Source: Flavobacteriaceae bacterium UBA3339 (lineage in GTDB: Bacteria; Bacteroidota; Bacteroidia; Flavobacteriales; Flavobacteriaceae). From it: a DNA stretch of 64,000 nt. Shown piece by piece: positions 26,394 to 34,307 of the stretch (position 1 is its first letter; each line of letters starts with the position of its first letter). The notes below the pieces were generated by a model. The model made no database searches and was not told the DNA's origin. It was given only the letters and a program-made list of their open reading frames with translations. The position numbers and the translations under genes are program-made. The DNA lies in NCBI GenBank assembly GCA_002360925.1, contig DERN01000002.1, positions 62,001 through 126,000 of the forward strand, given 5' to 3'.

Positions 26394-27026
26394 ATGGAAT
26401 TATTAAATGCTTTAAACTGGAGATACGCTACTAAAAAAATGAACGGAGAAAAAGTAGCCGACGATAAAGTAAATCAAATTATAGAAGCTGCTTATTTAGC
26501 ACCAACTTCATCAGGATTACAGCCTTTTGAAGTAATTGTAGTTAGCAACGAAGAATTAAGAAAAAAAATACAGCCTGTTGCTTACGGACAAACTCAGATT
26601 GTAGACGGATCGCACGTTTTAATTTTTGCTTCGTGGGATAAATACAACGACGAACGTATTGATGCAATTTTTGATCACATGAATACCGAGCGAGGTTTAC
26701 CGTTAGAAAATACTAATGATTACAAAAACGGTCTAAAAAGTCAGTTGTTTGCTTTAACAAACGATCAACAAGCGGCACATACAGCAAAACAATCTTATAT
26801 TGCTTTTGGAATGGCGATTGCAGCAGCAGCAATGTTGAAAGTAGATGCAACCCCGATGGAAGGTTTTGTAAATGAAGAGTTAGATGATTTATTGGATTTA
26901 AAATCGAAAGGTTTAAAATCTCAGACCATTTTAACATTAGGTTATCGTGCAACAGAAGGTGATTGGTTACAAGGAATGAAAAAAGTACGCAAACCTAAAA
27001 ATCAATTTTTAACTGAAATAAAATAA
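26394..27026 (+). CDS. Nitroreductase-family NAD(P)H-dependent oxidoreductase
   Basis: A 210-residue FMN enzyme of the nitroreductase family (NfsB-like). The start MELLNALNWRYATKKMNGEK carries the FMN-phosphate-contacting Arg; AYLAPTSSGLQPFEVIVV follows, and the C-terminal part has the FMN-binding region LTLGYRATEGDW. The start at 26394 is preferred to a Met 14 codons upstream because a perfect promoter element (26366-26373) falls between them. Physiological substrate unknown; such enzymes reduce quinones or nitro compounds. The gene is ended by the hairpin at 27116. Confidence 0.88.
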   Translation: MELLNALNWRYATKKMNGEKVADDKVNQIIEAAYLAPTSSGLQPFEVIVVSNEELRKKIQPVAYGQTQIVDGSHVLIFASWDKYNDERIDAIFDHMNTERGLPLENTNDYKNGLKSQLFALTNDQQAAHTAKQSYIAFGMAIAAAAMLKVDATPMEGFVNEELDDLLDLKSKGLKSQTILTLGYRATEGDWLQGMKKVRKPKNQFLTEIK

Positions 27027-27115
27027 GAAAAACACAATCTGGCACACTATTTGATTGTTTTATCTCAAACTTTGTTTTGAAAAAGAAAATTTAATATTGG
27101 TTAGTTTGGTTGTAT

Positions 27116-27145
27116 AAAAAAATCCTGCAGAAATGCAGGATTTTT
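27116..27145. terminator. Bidirectional hairpin terminator (left bracket of the 27144-28478 block)
   Basis: AAAAATCCTGCA and TGCAGGATTTTT pair around a GAAA loop. It lies between the convergent nitroreductase and a small membrane-protein gene and touches the stop codon of the latter. A copy with only two differences occurs inverted at 28547-28576. Confidence 0.85.
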
Positions 27146-27467
27146 AGTTATTGTAATTTGGCATTAAAATAATACCATTTGATGTAATACTGAAAACAAA
27201 TCGCATGATTAATAAGGTAACAATAGCTAATAAAAACCCATAAAAATAAATTTTATTTAATGTAAATTTATTTTTAAACCATTGATAAAAAAAGTATCCA
27301 GCACAAACTATTGTCACTATTATCATAGGAAAGACTCCTATTTCATATACTACACCAAACAAGACAAATCCTGCGACCTCTGTCTTTGAGAGAAACCAGA
27401 AAACAAAACAAAACAAAAGCATAATGCCGACTGTCTTGTCATTTCTACTTAACTGATTTAATTCCAT
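27144..27467 (-). CDS. Hypothetical small membrane protein
   Basis: A 107-residue protein with three likely transmembrane helices (about 13-30, 33-57 and 72-93) and short polar ends. I do not recognise the family. It lies 15 bases after a cysteine-rich lipoprotein gene on the same strand, and the two form an isolated block between two near-identical hairpins. A role with the lipoprotein, such as export or immunity, is only a guess. Confidence 0.6.
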   Translation of the reverse strand: MELNQLSRNDKTVGIMLLFCFVFWFLSKTEVAGFVLFGVVYEIGVFPMIIVTIVCAGYFFYQWFKNKFTLNKIYFYGFLLAIVTLLIMRFVFSITSNGIILMPNYNN

Positions 27468-27482
27468 AATTTATTTTCTAAA

Positions 27483-28478
27483 CTATACAGCCCCCATAAT
27501 TATCTTAACAACTCTATTACCTTCCGGACCATCAGGAACACATCCCCAACCGCAAGTCCAATGACCACAATCTGTACATAATAAATCATGTGCTAAACAT
27601 AAAGAAGATGAATAATAACAACAGCCTTTATAGTTTCCACAGCATCCCCAATCAGATCCACAACCTATAATACAACTCTCTTTACAATCGCCAGCTTTAA
27701 AAATTGCTTTTTCGGCAATATGTTGTTTAAAATCAATTTTTGAAGCATAAAAGGAATATAATTTATCAAAAGTTACACTACTTTTTGGGGTTGTTTTTAT
27801 AAAATTAACCATATTCATATCTTGTTCCAACCCCGTATTAATCGCCTCCTCTTTTAATAAATCAATATTATCTCTAAGGAGATCTAAATTTACATTAAAA
27901 TCTTCCATAAAAATAAAATGTGACTTTTCTACTAAAAAAGAGGGACTTATAGTTCCTTCGATTTCACCCGCACCAGCTTCTCTCATTCTTAAATTAGAGG
28001 AAACAGCTGAATCTAGATAAGCTAATATAGAAAACAAGTCTTCGTTATAATTATTTTCGTCTACATAGAAGAAAAGTTCATTATATCCTTCAAATAACAT
28101 ACGCTTTAATGTTTCTAATTCAGATTGCTCTAGGTTTAATTCTTTTAACTCATTAGCAAAAGCAATTGCTTTTGCCTGCTCATCATATTTCCAACCCTCT
28201 TCTCCATTATTAAAAGAATACTGTAAACTAAATAATAACTCTTCATTTACTTTGTAAGAGAACTTATTTTTATAGTCGTTCTGTCTTTTTTCCAATGTAA
28301 CTTCCAAAACCCTATCTTCATAAACAATCTTATAAGCTTGATCTATTGAATCGGTTGCACCTCTTGCATGGACAGAAAAATCACTGTTTTCTGTTTCATT
28401 TTTAGACTTTTCATCCTCATTACATGAATAAAATCCAATAACAATGAGGAACGATAAAAATAACATAATTTTTTTCAT
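27483..28478 (-). CDS. Cysteine-rich lipoprotein, possible phospholipase A2-like C-terminal domain
   Basis: A 331-residue predicted lipoprotein: signal MKKIMLFLSFLIVIGFYS then Cys19. The middle (about 30-260) is helical and acidic. The C-terminal 70 residues hold 12 cysteines, in ESCIIGCGSDWGCCGNYKG followed by CCYYSSSLCLAHDLLC and TDCGHWTCGWGC. The C-x2-HD-x2-C arrangement and the Gly-rich loop before it resemble the active site and calcium loop of secreted phospholipase A2, but this is resemblance by eye. I chose the Met at 28478 (20 codons inside the longest frame) because it begins a lipoprotein signal. Function unknown. Confidence 0.65.
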   Translation of the reverse strand: MKKIMLFLSFLIVIGFYSCNEDEKSKNETENSDFSVHARGATDSIDQAYKIVYEDRVLEVTLEKRQNDYKNKFSYKVNEELLFSLQYSFNNGEEGWKYDEQAKAIAFANELKELNLEQSELETLKRMLFEGYNELFFYVDENNYNEDLFSILAYLDSAVSSNLRMREAGAGEIEGTISPSFLVEKSHFIFMEDFNVNLDLLRDNIDLLKEEAINTGLEQDMNMVNFIKTTPKSSVTFDKLYSFYASKIDFKQHIAEKAIFKAGDCKESCIIGCGSDWGCCGNYKGCCYYSSSLCLAHDLLCTDCGHWTCGWGCVPDGPEGNRVVKIIMGAV

Positions 28479-28546
28479 ATTCTTTGTTTTTTTGCAATTA
28501 ATAACAACTAACATAACGTTAATTTTATTAAAAAGCAAATAAAACT

Positions 28547-28576
28547 AAAAAACCCTGCGTTTCTGCAGGATTTTTT
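28547..28576 (-). terminator. Hairpin terminator (right bracket of the 27144-28478 block)
   Basis: On the minus strand AAAAAATCCTGC and GCAGGGTTTTTT pair (one T-G wobble) around AGAAAC, 16 bases after the Bax-inhibitor-like stop. It matches the hairpin at 27116 in inverted orientation. Confidence 0.8.
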
Positions 28577-28591
28577 TTATATTCTTTATAA

Positions 28592-29281
28592 TTAGTTTCT
28601 ACTCATTAACAAGCGTAAAATATACCAGAATAGCAACATTAAAGATGCGAATAACGATAATGCAGCCGGCACATATTGATTTGTTGCAAAGTTATTTTTG
28701 ATTTGATAGGTATCGTACAAAATTGAACCCGAAGCTAAAACAACCATTGCTACAGAAAACCACAAACCTAAATCGAATCCGAAGATTAATCCTGCTGCGA
28801 TTGTTCCTAAAGCTAAGAAAAATCCAATAGTTAAAATACTGCGCAAAAACGAAAAATCTGCTTTTGTACTAAATACAATAAAGGTTAAACCTAAAAACAA
28901 ACTTCCGGTAATAACCACAGCTTGTGTTAATAAAGCCAAACTTCCTGTATATACAATGGCAATGTATAAAATGGGAATAAAAATTAAAGCTTCGGCTAAA
29001 ATGTATAAAAAGTATCCTAAATACTGTTTTGATTTTGCCACGTTGTTATACGCCATTTTTTGCGCCACAAACGTAATTCCCATAAAACCGCCTAATAATA
29101 CCAACCATAAATAGCCTTGTGTTAAACTTAGCATGAACTCAACTAAAGGGTCTATGCGTAGAAAAATGGCTTCTAAAACCACGAAAGCAACAATTCCTAG
29201 TGCTAAATTAAGATAGGTTTTTTTGTAAAATGTTGCTTGTTCTTGTTTGGTTGCCTGCGCAACTAATTGAATTGTTTCCAT
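28592..29281 (-). CDS. Bax inhibitor-1/YccA family membrane protein
   Basis: A 229-residue inner-membrane protein with seven hydrophobic helices between residues 23 and 226, short polar N-terminus and the family-type segment GSILYDTYQIKNNF near 183-196. The BI-1/TMBIM family includes pH-sensitive calcium leak channels and E. coli YccA, which modulates the FtsH protease. The role here cannot be told. Transcribed alone, with a terminator directly after it; lspA lies 57 bases upstream on the same strand. Confidence 0.88.
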   Translation of the reverse strand: METIQLVAQATKQEQATFYKKTYLNLALGIVAFVVLEAIFLRIDPLVEFMLSLTQGYLWLVLLGGFMGITFVAQKMAYNNVAKSKQYLGYFLYILAEALIFIPILYIAIVYTGSLALLTQAVVITGSLFLGLTFIVFSTKADFSFLRSILTIGFFLALGTIAAGLIFGFDLGLWFSVAMVVLASGSILYDTYQIKNNFATNQYVPAALSLFASLMLLFWYILRLLMSRN

Positions 29282-29338
29282 AGAATTTATTTTGTTTGTA
29301 CGTAAAGATAAAAAAAAAGATTTCTTATTAAAGAAATC

Positions 29339-29929
29339 CTATTTAAAAACCTTTTTGTTGAAGACAATTAAAAGTCCTACTCCAACAGAAATTGCGACGT
29401 CTGCCACGTTAAAAATGGCATTGAAAAACGTAAAATAATTTCCGCCCCAAATAGGAAGCCATTCCGGTAAATATCCTTTCCAAATAGGAAAATAGAACAT
29501 ATCTACTACTTTTCCGTGAAACCAAGTTCCGTACGGATTATCGCTAAATAAAGTTGCAACTTGCACGTGACTGTCGTTAAAAATAACGCCGTAAAAAACA
29601 GAATCAATAATATTACCAACAGCTCCGGCTAAAATCAATGCAATAGCAACGATTAAAATCGAAGAACCTTTCTTTTTAACCGAATCGTTCAGCCAATATA
29701 AAATTCCGCCTACAGCTACAATTCTAAAACTAGTTAAGAGTAATTTTCCGTAATCTCCGGGTAATTCAACTCCCCAAGCCATTCCTTCGTTTTCGATAAA
29801 ATGAATACGAAACCAATCGAATACAAAAACTTCTTCGTTCAATATAAAATTGGTTTTGATGTATATTTTGGAAATCTGATCGATAATAATAACTAGAATT
29901 GCCAGAATCAAGGCTTTATTAAACGACAT
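29339..29929 (-). CDS. lspA: Lipoprotein signal peptidase (signal peptidase II)
   Basis: A 196-residue integral membrane aspartyl protease that cuts lipoprotein signal peptides. Four transmembrane segments are visible, with catalytic Asp109 in AGAVGNIIDSVFYG and Asp177 in FNVADVAISVG; IDQISKIYI at 16-24 and ENEGMAWG at 46-53 are family motifs. An extra loop (about 118-165) is normal in Bacteroidetes. I chose the start at 29929, 58 codons inside the longest frame: the upstream part overlaps the DksA-like gene, a terminator and the promoter TACATTTG at 29956. Confidence 0.95.
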   Translation of the reverse strand: MSFNKALILAILVIIIDQISKIYIKTNFILNEEVFVFDWFRIHFIENEGMAWGVELPGDYGKLLLTSFRIVAVGGILYWLNDSVKKKGSSILIVAIALILAGAVGNIIDSVFYGVIFNDSHVQVATLFSDNPYGTWFHGKVVDMFYFPIWKGYLPEWLPIWGGNYFTFFNAIFNVADVAISVGVGLLIVFNKKVFK

Positions 29930-29955
29930 ACGTGTACTTTTATCAAATTTGTGCA

Positions 29956-29963
29956 CAAATGTA
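29956..29963 (-). promoter_or_regulatory. -7 promoter element TACATTTG for lspA
   Basis: Exact TAnnTTTG match on the minus strand, 26 bases before the lspA start and after the terminator of the preceding gene. Confidence 0.6.
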
Positions 29964-29978
29964 ACGTATTTTAAATAA

Positions 29979-30005
29979 AAAACGCTCTTGTTTAAGAGCG
30001 TTTTA
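29979..30005 (-). terminator. Hairpin terminator after the DksA-like gene
   Basis: AAAACGCTCTT and AAGAGCGTTTT pair around AAAC, followed by T residues, 4 bases after the stop codon. Confidence 0.85.
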
Positions 30006-30009
30006 TCAA

Positions 30010-30396
30010 TTATCGTTGTTGTAATTTGGCTTCCATACTCATGGTTGCGTGCGGAACCAATTTTAATCGTTCTTTTTCGATTAGCTTTCCTGTTACACGG
30101 CAAATTCCGTACGTTTTACTTTCAATGCGAACCAACGCATTTTTTAAGTCGCGAATGAATTTTTCCTGACGGATTGCTAATTGTGAATTTGCTTCTTTAG
30201 AAAGCGTTTCGCTTCCTTCTTCAAACGCTTTAAACGTTGGCGATGTATCATCGGTTCCGTTGTTTAAATCGTTCATATAAGCACTTTTTATCAAATCTAA
30301 ATCAGCCTGAGCTTTTTCAATTTTCTTTAAAATGATTTCTTTAAACTCTGCTAAATCTGCATCTGAATATCTAATTTGTACATTCTCATTTTCCAT
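30010..30396 (-). CDS. TraR/DksA-family protein lacking most zinc cysteines
   Basis: A 128-residue protein with an N-terminal coiled coil (about 8-85) and a C-terminal DksA-like segment YGICRVTGKLIEKERLKL. DksA-family proteins enter the secondary channel of RNA polymerase and modulate transcription with ppGpp. Only one of the four cysteines of the C4 zinc finger remains; the others are Thr, His/Pro-region residues. Loss of zinc is known in the DksA2 type and common in this phylum. The Met at 30396 is preferred to one three codons upstream. It starts 12 bases after ileS ends. Confidence 0.85.
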   Translation of the reverse strand: MENENVQIRYSDADLAEFKEIILKKIEKAQADLDLIKSAYMNDLNNGTDDTSPTFKAFEEGSETLSKEANSQLAIRQEKFIRDLKNALVRIESKTYGICRVTGKLIEKERLKLVPHATMSMEAKLQQR

Positions 30397-30408
30397 AATA
30401 AACAATTT

Positions 30409-33400
30409 TTATTTGTTAACACTAATTTTGGTTATCAAATCGTCGAATTCAATTTCTAAACCGTTTGGCAAATCGTCTACAAAAACCAAATCATCGGTTA
30501 ATGTTTCGGCTTTTATGTATTCCATATTTGCATTCACAGCTTCTTCGATAATAGAATTTCGTTGCATTTGAACTTTTACTTTGTCGGTTACTTCGAAACC
30601 AGAATCTTTACGAATGTTTTGAATACGGTTTACCAATTCGCGCGAAATTCCTTCTTTACGCAACTCGTCGGTAATAGTAATATCCAAAGCAACTGTGATA
30701 CCGTTTGCGTTTGCAACTAACCAACCTTCTATATCTTGTGAAGATATTTCAACATCTTCATTCGTTAATTTAATATTATTTCCAGAGATTTCCAAGGAAA
30801 TTTCGTTATTCTTCTCGATCTCATTGATTTGTTCCTGAGTGAAATTTTGGATTGCTTTTGCAACATTTCCCATTTCTTTTCCAAATCTTGGACCTAAAGC
30901 CTTAAAATTTGGTTTGATTTGTTTTACCAAAATTCCCGAAGCATCGCTTAACAACTCAACTTCTTTCACATTAACCTCAGCCATGATTAAATCTGCAACT
31001 GCCTCGATTTCTGCCTTTTGAATTTCGTCTAAAACAGGAATCATCACTTTTTGAAGTGGCTGACGCACTTTAATCATTTCTTTCTTACGCAATGATAATA
31101 CTAAAGACGATACCGTTTGCGCTTTCTCCATTTTACTTTCTAACGACTTATTAACAATTGTTTCGTCGTATTTTGGAAAGTCCGCCAAATGTACAGATTC
31201 AAATGCTTCTTTTGCAGTTGCTTGTGTTAAATCTTTGTAAAGCCTATCCATAAAGAACGGCGCAATTGGCGATGAAATTTTAGCAACCGTAATTAAACAT
31301 GTATACAATGTTTGATACGCTGCAATTTTATCCTGAGCGTATTCGCCTTTCCAGAAACGGCGGCGACATAAACGCACATACCAATTTGATAGATTTTCTT
31401 GAACGAAATCGGAAATTGCACGTGCAGCTCGAGTTGGTTCGTAATCGCTATATGCTTCATCAACCGTTTTGATTAACGAATTTAATTCGGAAAGAATCCA
31501 ACGATCAATTTCAGGACGATCTGCTAAAGGAACTTCAGCTTCGCTATATGTAAATCCATCAATATTTGCATATAAAGCAAAGAACGAATAGGTGTTATAT
31601 AACGTTCCGAAGAACTTACGACGCACTTCTGTAATTCCGTCTAAATCGAATTTTAAGTTATCCCAAGGATTCGCATTCATGATCATGTACCAACGCGTAG
31701 CATCTGGTCCGTGATCTTCGATTGTTTGAAAAGGATCGATTGTATTGCCTTTACTTTTAGACATTTTGATACCATTCTTATCTAAAACCAAGCCGTTAGA
31801 AACTACGTTTTTGTATGCTTTTTCACCAAAAACTGATGTTGCAATTGCATGTAAGGTATAAAACCATCCGCGCGTTTGATCTACTCCTTCTGCAATAAAA
31901 TCAGCTGGGAAAGCTTTATGATTGTCGATCAATTCTTTATTTTCGAACGGATAATGCCATTGTGCATAAGGCATTGATCCAGAATCAAACCAAACATCGA
32001 TTAAATCTGTTTCACGTTTCATTGGTTTTCCTGAAGGAGAAACCAACACGATCGTATCTACTACGTTTTTATGTAAATCGATTTTATCATAATTCGATTC
32101 GGACATATCGCCCACCACAAAACCTTCAAAAGGATTTGTATTTTGAACTCCTGCCACAATCGATTTTTGAACTTCATCAACTAATTGTTCTACCGAACCA
32201 ATAATGATTTCTTCGGTTTTATCTTCGGTTCTCCAAATTGGTAACGGAATTCCCCAATAACGCGAACGAGATAAATTCCAATCATTTGCGTTTTTCAACC
32301 AATTACCAAAACGACCTTCTCCCGTAGCTTTTGGCTTCCAATTGATTTCTTCGTTCAATTCGAACATTTTATCCTTGAACTCAGTCACCTTAATGAACCA
32401 AGAATCTAAAGGATAATATAAAATAGGTTTGTCTGTACGCCAACAATGTGGATAACTGTGAACGTATTTTTCTACTTTAAACGCTTTATTTGCTTCTTTT
32501 AAAGCAATGGCAATTTCTACATCGACCGATTTCTCAGGAGCTTCGCCATCGTTGTAATATTCGTTTTTAACGTATTTACCTGCCATATCGCCCATTTGAG
32601 CAACAAAACGACCTTGTAAATCTACCAACGGAACTGGATTTCCAGCTTCATCTAAAACCAACATTGGCGGAACGCCAGCATCTTTTGCAACTTTAGCATC
32701 GTCTGCACCAAAAGTGGGCGCTGTATGCACGATTCCCGTTCCGTCTTCGGTTGTAACGAAATCGCCCGGAATTACCTGAAACGCATTTTCGGCATTTTCA
32801 TAAGGCAAAGCGTAAGGCAATAATTGTTCGTAACGAATTCCTACTAAATCAGCACCTTTAAATTCTTTTACAATAAAGTATGGAATCTTTTTATCGGCTT
32901 CGTTATAATTTGCTAATTCTTCTTCAGCTTCAACCGCAAAGAATTTTCCAGCAAACTGCTTTCCTACCAATGGTTTTCCTAAAATTACATTGATAGGTTC
33001 GTGCGTATATTGATTAAATGTTTTTACTAAAACATAATCGATTTTTGGCCCAACAGTTAATGCCGTATTACTTGGCAACGTCCAAGGAGTTGTGGTCCAA
33101 GCCATAATATCAACCGTACCGTATCCTTTTAAAAACTCAGGTAACGAATCTTCGATTGTTTTAAATTGTGCTACAATCGTTGTATCTGTAACATCGCGGT
33201 ACGATCCCGGCTGATTTACTTCGTGCGAAGATAAACCTGTTCCTGCTTTTGGCGAATACGGTTGAATTGTGTAGCCTTTATACAACAAGTTTTTGTCGTA
33301 AATCTGCTTTAACAACCACCAAACCGTTTCCATATATTTTGGTTTATAGGTAATGTACGGATCTTCCATATCTACCCAATAACCCATTTTTTCGGTCAAA

Positions 33401-33804
33401 TCATTCCATAAATCAGTATAACGCATTACAGTTCGTTTACATGCTTCGTTATACTCTTCGATCGAAATTTTAACGCCGATATCTTCTTTGGTAATACCTA
33501 ATTCTTTTTCGGTTCCTAATTCAACCGGCAAACCGTGTGTATCCCAACCCGCTTTACGTTTTACCTGAAAACCTTTTTGTGTTTTATATCGACAAAAAAT
33601 ATCTTTAATTGCACGAGCCATCACGTGGTGAATACCCGGTTTTCCATTAGCTGAAGGCGGTCCTTCAAAAAACACAAACGGTTGATTTCCTTCGCGAGAA
33701 GTAATGGACTTGTCGAAAATAGATTGTTCTTTCCAATACTGTAGCATTTCACTTGCTACGGTTGGCAAATCAAGTCCTTTATATTCTGTGAATTTGGTGC
33801 TCAT
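30409..33804 (-). CDS. ileS: Isoleucine--tRNA ligase (long form)
   Basis: A 1131-residue class I aminoacyl-tRNA synthetase charging tRNA-Ile. The HIGH-like motif is in PPSANGKPGIHHVMARA (49-65), the editing domain spans about 200-430 with WTTTPWTLPSN, the zinc-free core has WGIPLPIW, and the KMSKS loop is NGIKMSKSKGN near 685-695. The length, about 200 more than the E. coli type, and an extended C-terminal domain (about 900-1131) match the eukaryote-like type 2 enzymes usual in Bacteroidetes, a group often insensitive to mupirocin. It is followed by the DksA-like gene. Confidence 0.97.
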   Translation of the reverse strand: MSTKFTEYKGLDLPTVASEMLQYWKEQSIFDKSITSREGNQPFVFFEGPPSANGKPGIHHVMARAIKDIFCRYKTQKGFQVKRKAGWDTHGLPVELGTEKELGITKEDIGVKISIEEYNEACKRTVMRYTDLWNDLTEKMGYWVDMEDPYITYKPKYMETVWWLLKQIYDKNLLYKGYTIQPYSPKAGTGLSSHEVNQPGSYRDVTDTTIVAQFKTIEDSLPEFLKGYGTVDIMAWTTTPWTLPSNTALTVGPKIDYVLVKTFNQYTHEPINVILGKPLVGKQFAGKFFAVEAEEELANYNEADKKIPYFIVKEFKGADLVGIRYEQLLPYALPYENAENAFQVIPGDFVTTEDGTGIVHTAPTFGADDAKVAKDAGVPPMLVLDEAGNPVPLVDLQGRFVAQMGDMAGKYVKNEYYNDGEAPEKSVDVEIAIALKEANKAFKVEKYVHSYPHCWRTDKPILYYPLDSWFIKVTEFKDKMFELNEEINWKPKATGEGRFGNWLKNANDWNLSRSRYWGIPLPIWRTEDKTEEIIIGSVEQLVDEVQKSIVAGVQNTNPFEGFVVGDMSESNYDKIDLHKNVVDTIVLVSPSGKPMKRETDLIDVWFDSGSMPYAQWHYPFENKELIDNHKAFPADFIAEGVDQTRGWFYTLHAIATSVFGEKAYKNVVSNGLVLDKNGIKMSKSKGNTIDPFQTIEDHGPDATRWYMIMNANPWDNLKFDLDGITEVRRKFFGTLYNTYSFFALYANIDGFTYSEAEVPLADRPEIDRWILSELNSLIKTVDEAYSDYEPTRAARAISDFVQENLSNWYVRLCRRRFWKGEYAQDKIAAYQTLYTCLITVAKISSPIAPFFMDRLYKDLTQATAKEAFESVHLADFPKYDETIVNKSLESKMEKAQTVSSLVLSLRKKEMIKVRQPLQKVMIPVLDEIQKAEIEAVADLIMAEVNVKEVELLSDASGILVKQIKPNFKALGPRFGKEMGNVAKAIQNFTQEQINEIEKNNEISLEISGNNIKLTNEDVEISSQDIEGWLVANANGITVALDITITDELRKEGISRELVNRIQNIRKDSGFEVTDKVKVQMQRNSIIEEAVNANMEYIKAETLTDDLVFVDDLPNGLEIEFDDLITKISVNK

Positions 33805-33910
33805 GATACTATTTTTGAATTCAATTTGCGAATTTAATCAATTTCGGTTAAATTCTTATATTTAATTGATTAGGATATTTTTTCTATTTTTGATTAAAAC
33901 CAAAACCTTT

Positions 33911-34305
33911 ATGAAGAAACTATTTTTATTTCTTGCTATTATGTTTTTGTTTTACAGTTGTGATTATTATGGAAATTACAATTATGAAATTTCAAATCAG
34001 ACAAATAAAAACATTTTAATCAAATATGAAGAATCAGTTGATACTAGAATGATTGAAAAAAAGTGGAACCTGGGAAAGTAGTCTTGATTACGGATTCTTT
34101 TGTGAGCCGGATTGGAAAATATGAAAATCCACCTGATATTTTCAAAGACACTTTGAAAGATTTTGGAAACCTTGAAACTTTTATCGATAATCAAAAAATA
34201 AACAAGAACTTCAAATTAGGAAAATATTGGAAATTTGCCGAATCAAGAAGTAGAGAAAGTACCTATACTCTTATTGTTAATGACACCTTAATTTCAAACA
34301 ATTAA
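33911..34305 (+). pseudogene. Small lipoprotein gene interrupted by a -1 frameshift at an A7 run
   Basis: The first frame starts MKKLFLFLAIMFLFYSC, a clear lipoprotein signal, and runs to a stop at 34079-34081 (55 codons). The -1 frame from about 34056 continues VEPGKVVLITDSFVSRIG and ends VNDTLISNN at 34305. Joined, they give a normal 130-residue exported protein. The switch falls at A_AAA_AAG (34056-34063), seven As in the 0-frame as GAA-AAA-AAG, which is both a homopolymer error site and the classic -1 slippery heptamer. It may be a broken gene, a sequencing error or a frameshifted gene. Family not recognised. Confidence 0.6.
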
Positions 34306-34307
34306 GT

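Noticed and set aside
29930..30103. 58-codon N-terminal extension of lspA
   Set aside because: The extension runs through the promoter TACATTTG, a terminator and the end of the DksA-like gene; family members begin at the Met at 29929.
34063..34305. Separate 80-codon gene starting at GTG
   Set aside because: Its first residues continue the truncated lipoprotein in the -1 frame; a free-standing gene would start at a slippery run without promoter or signal peptide.
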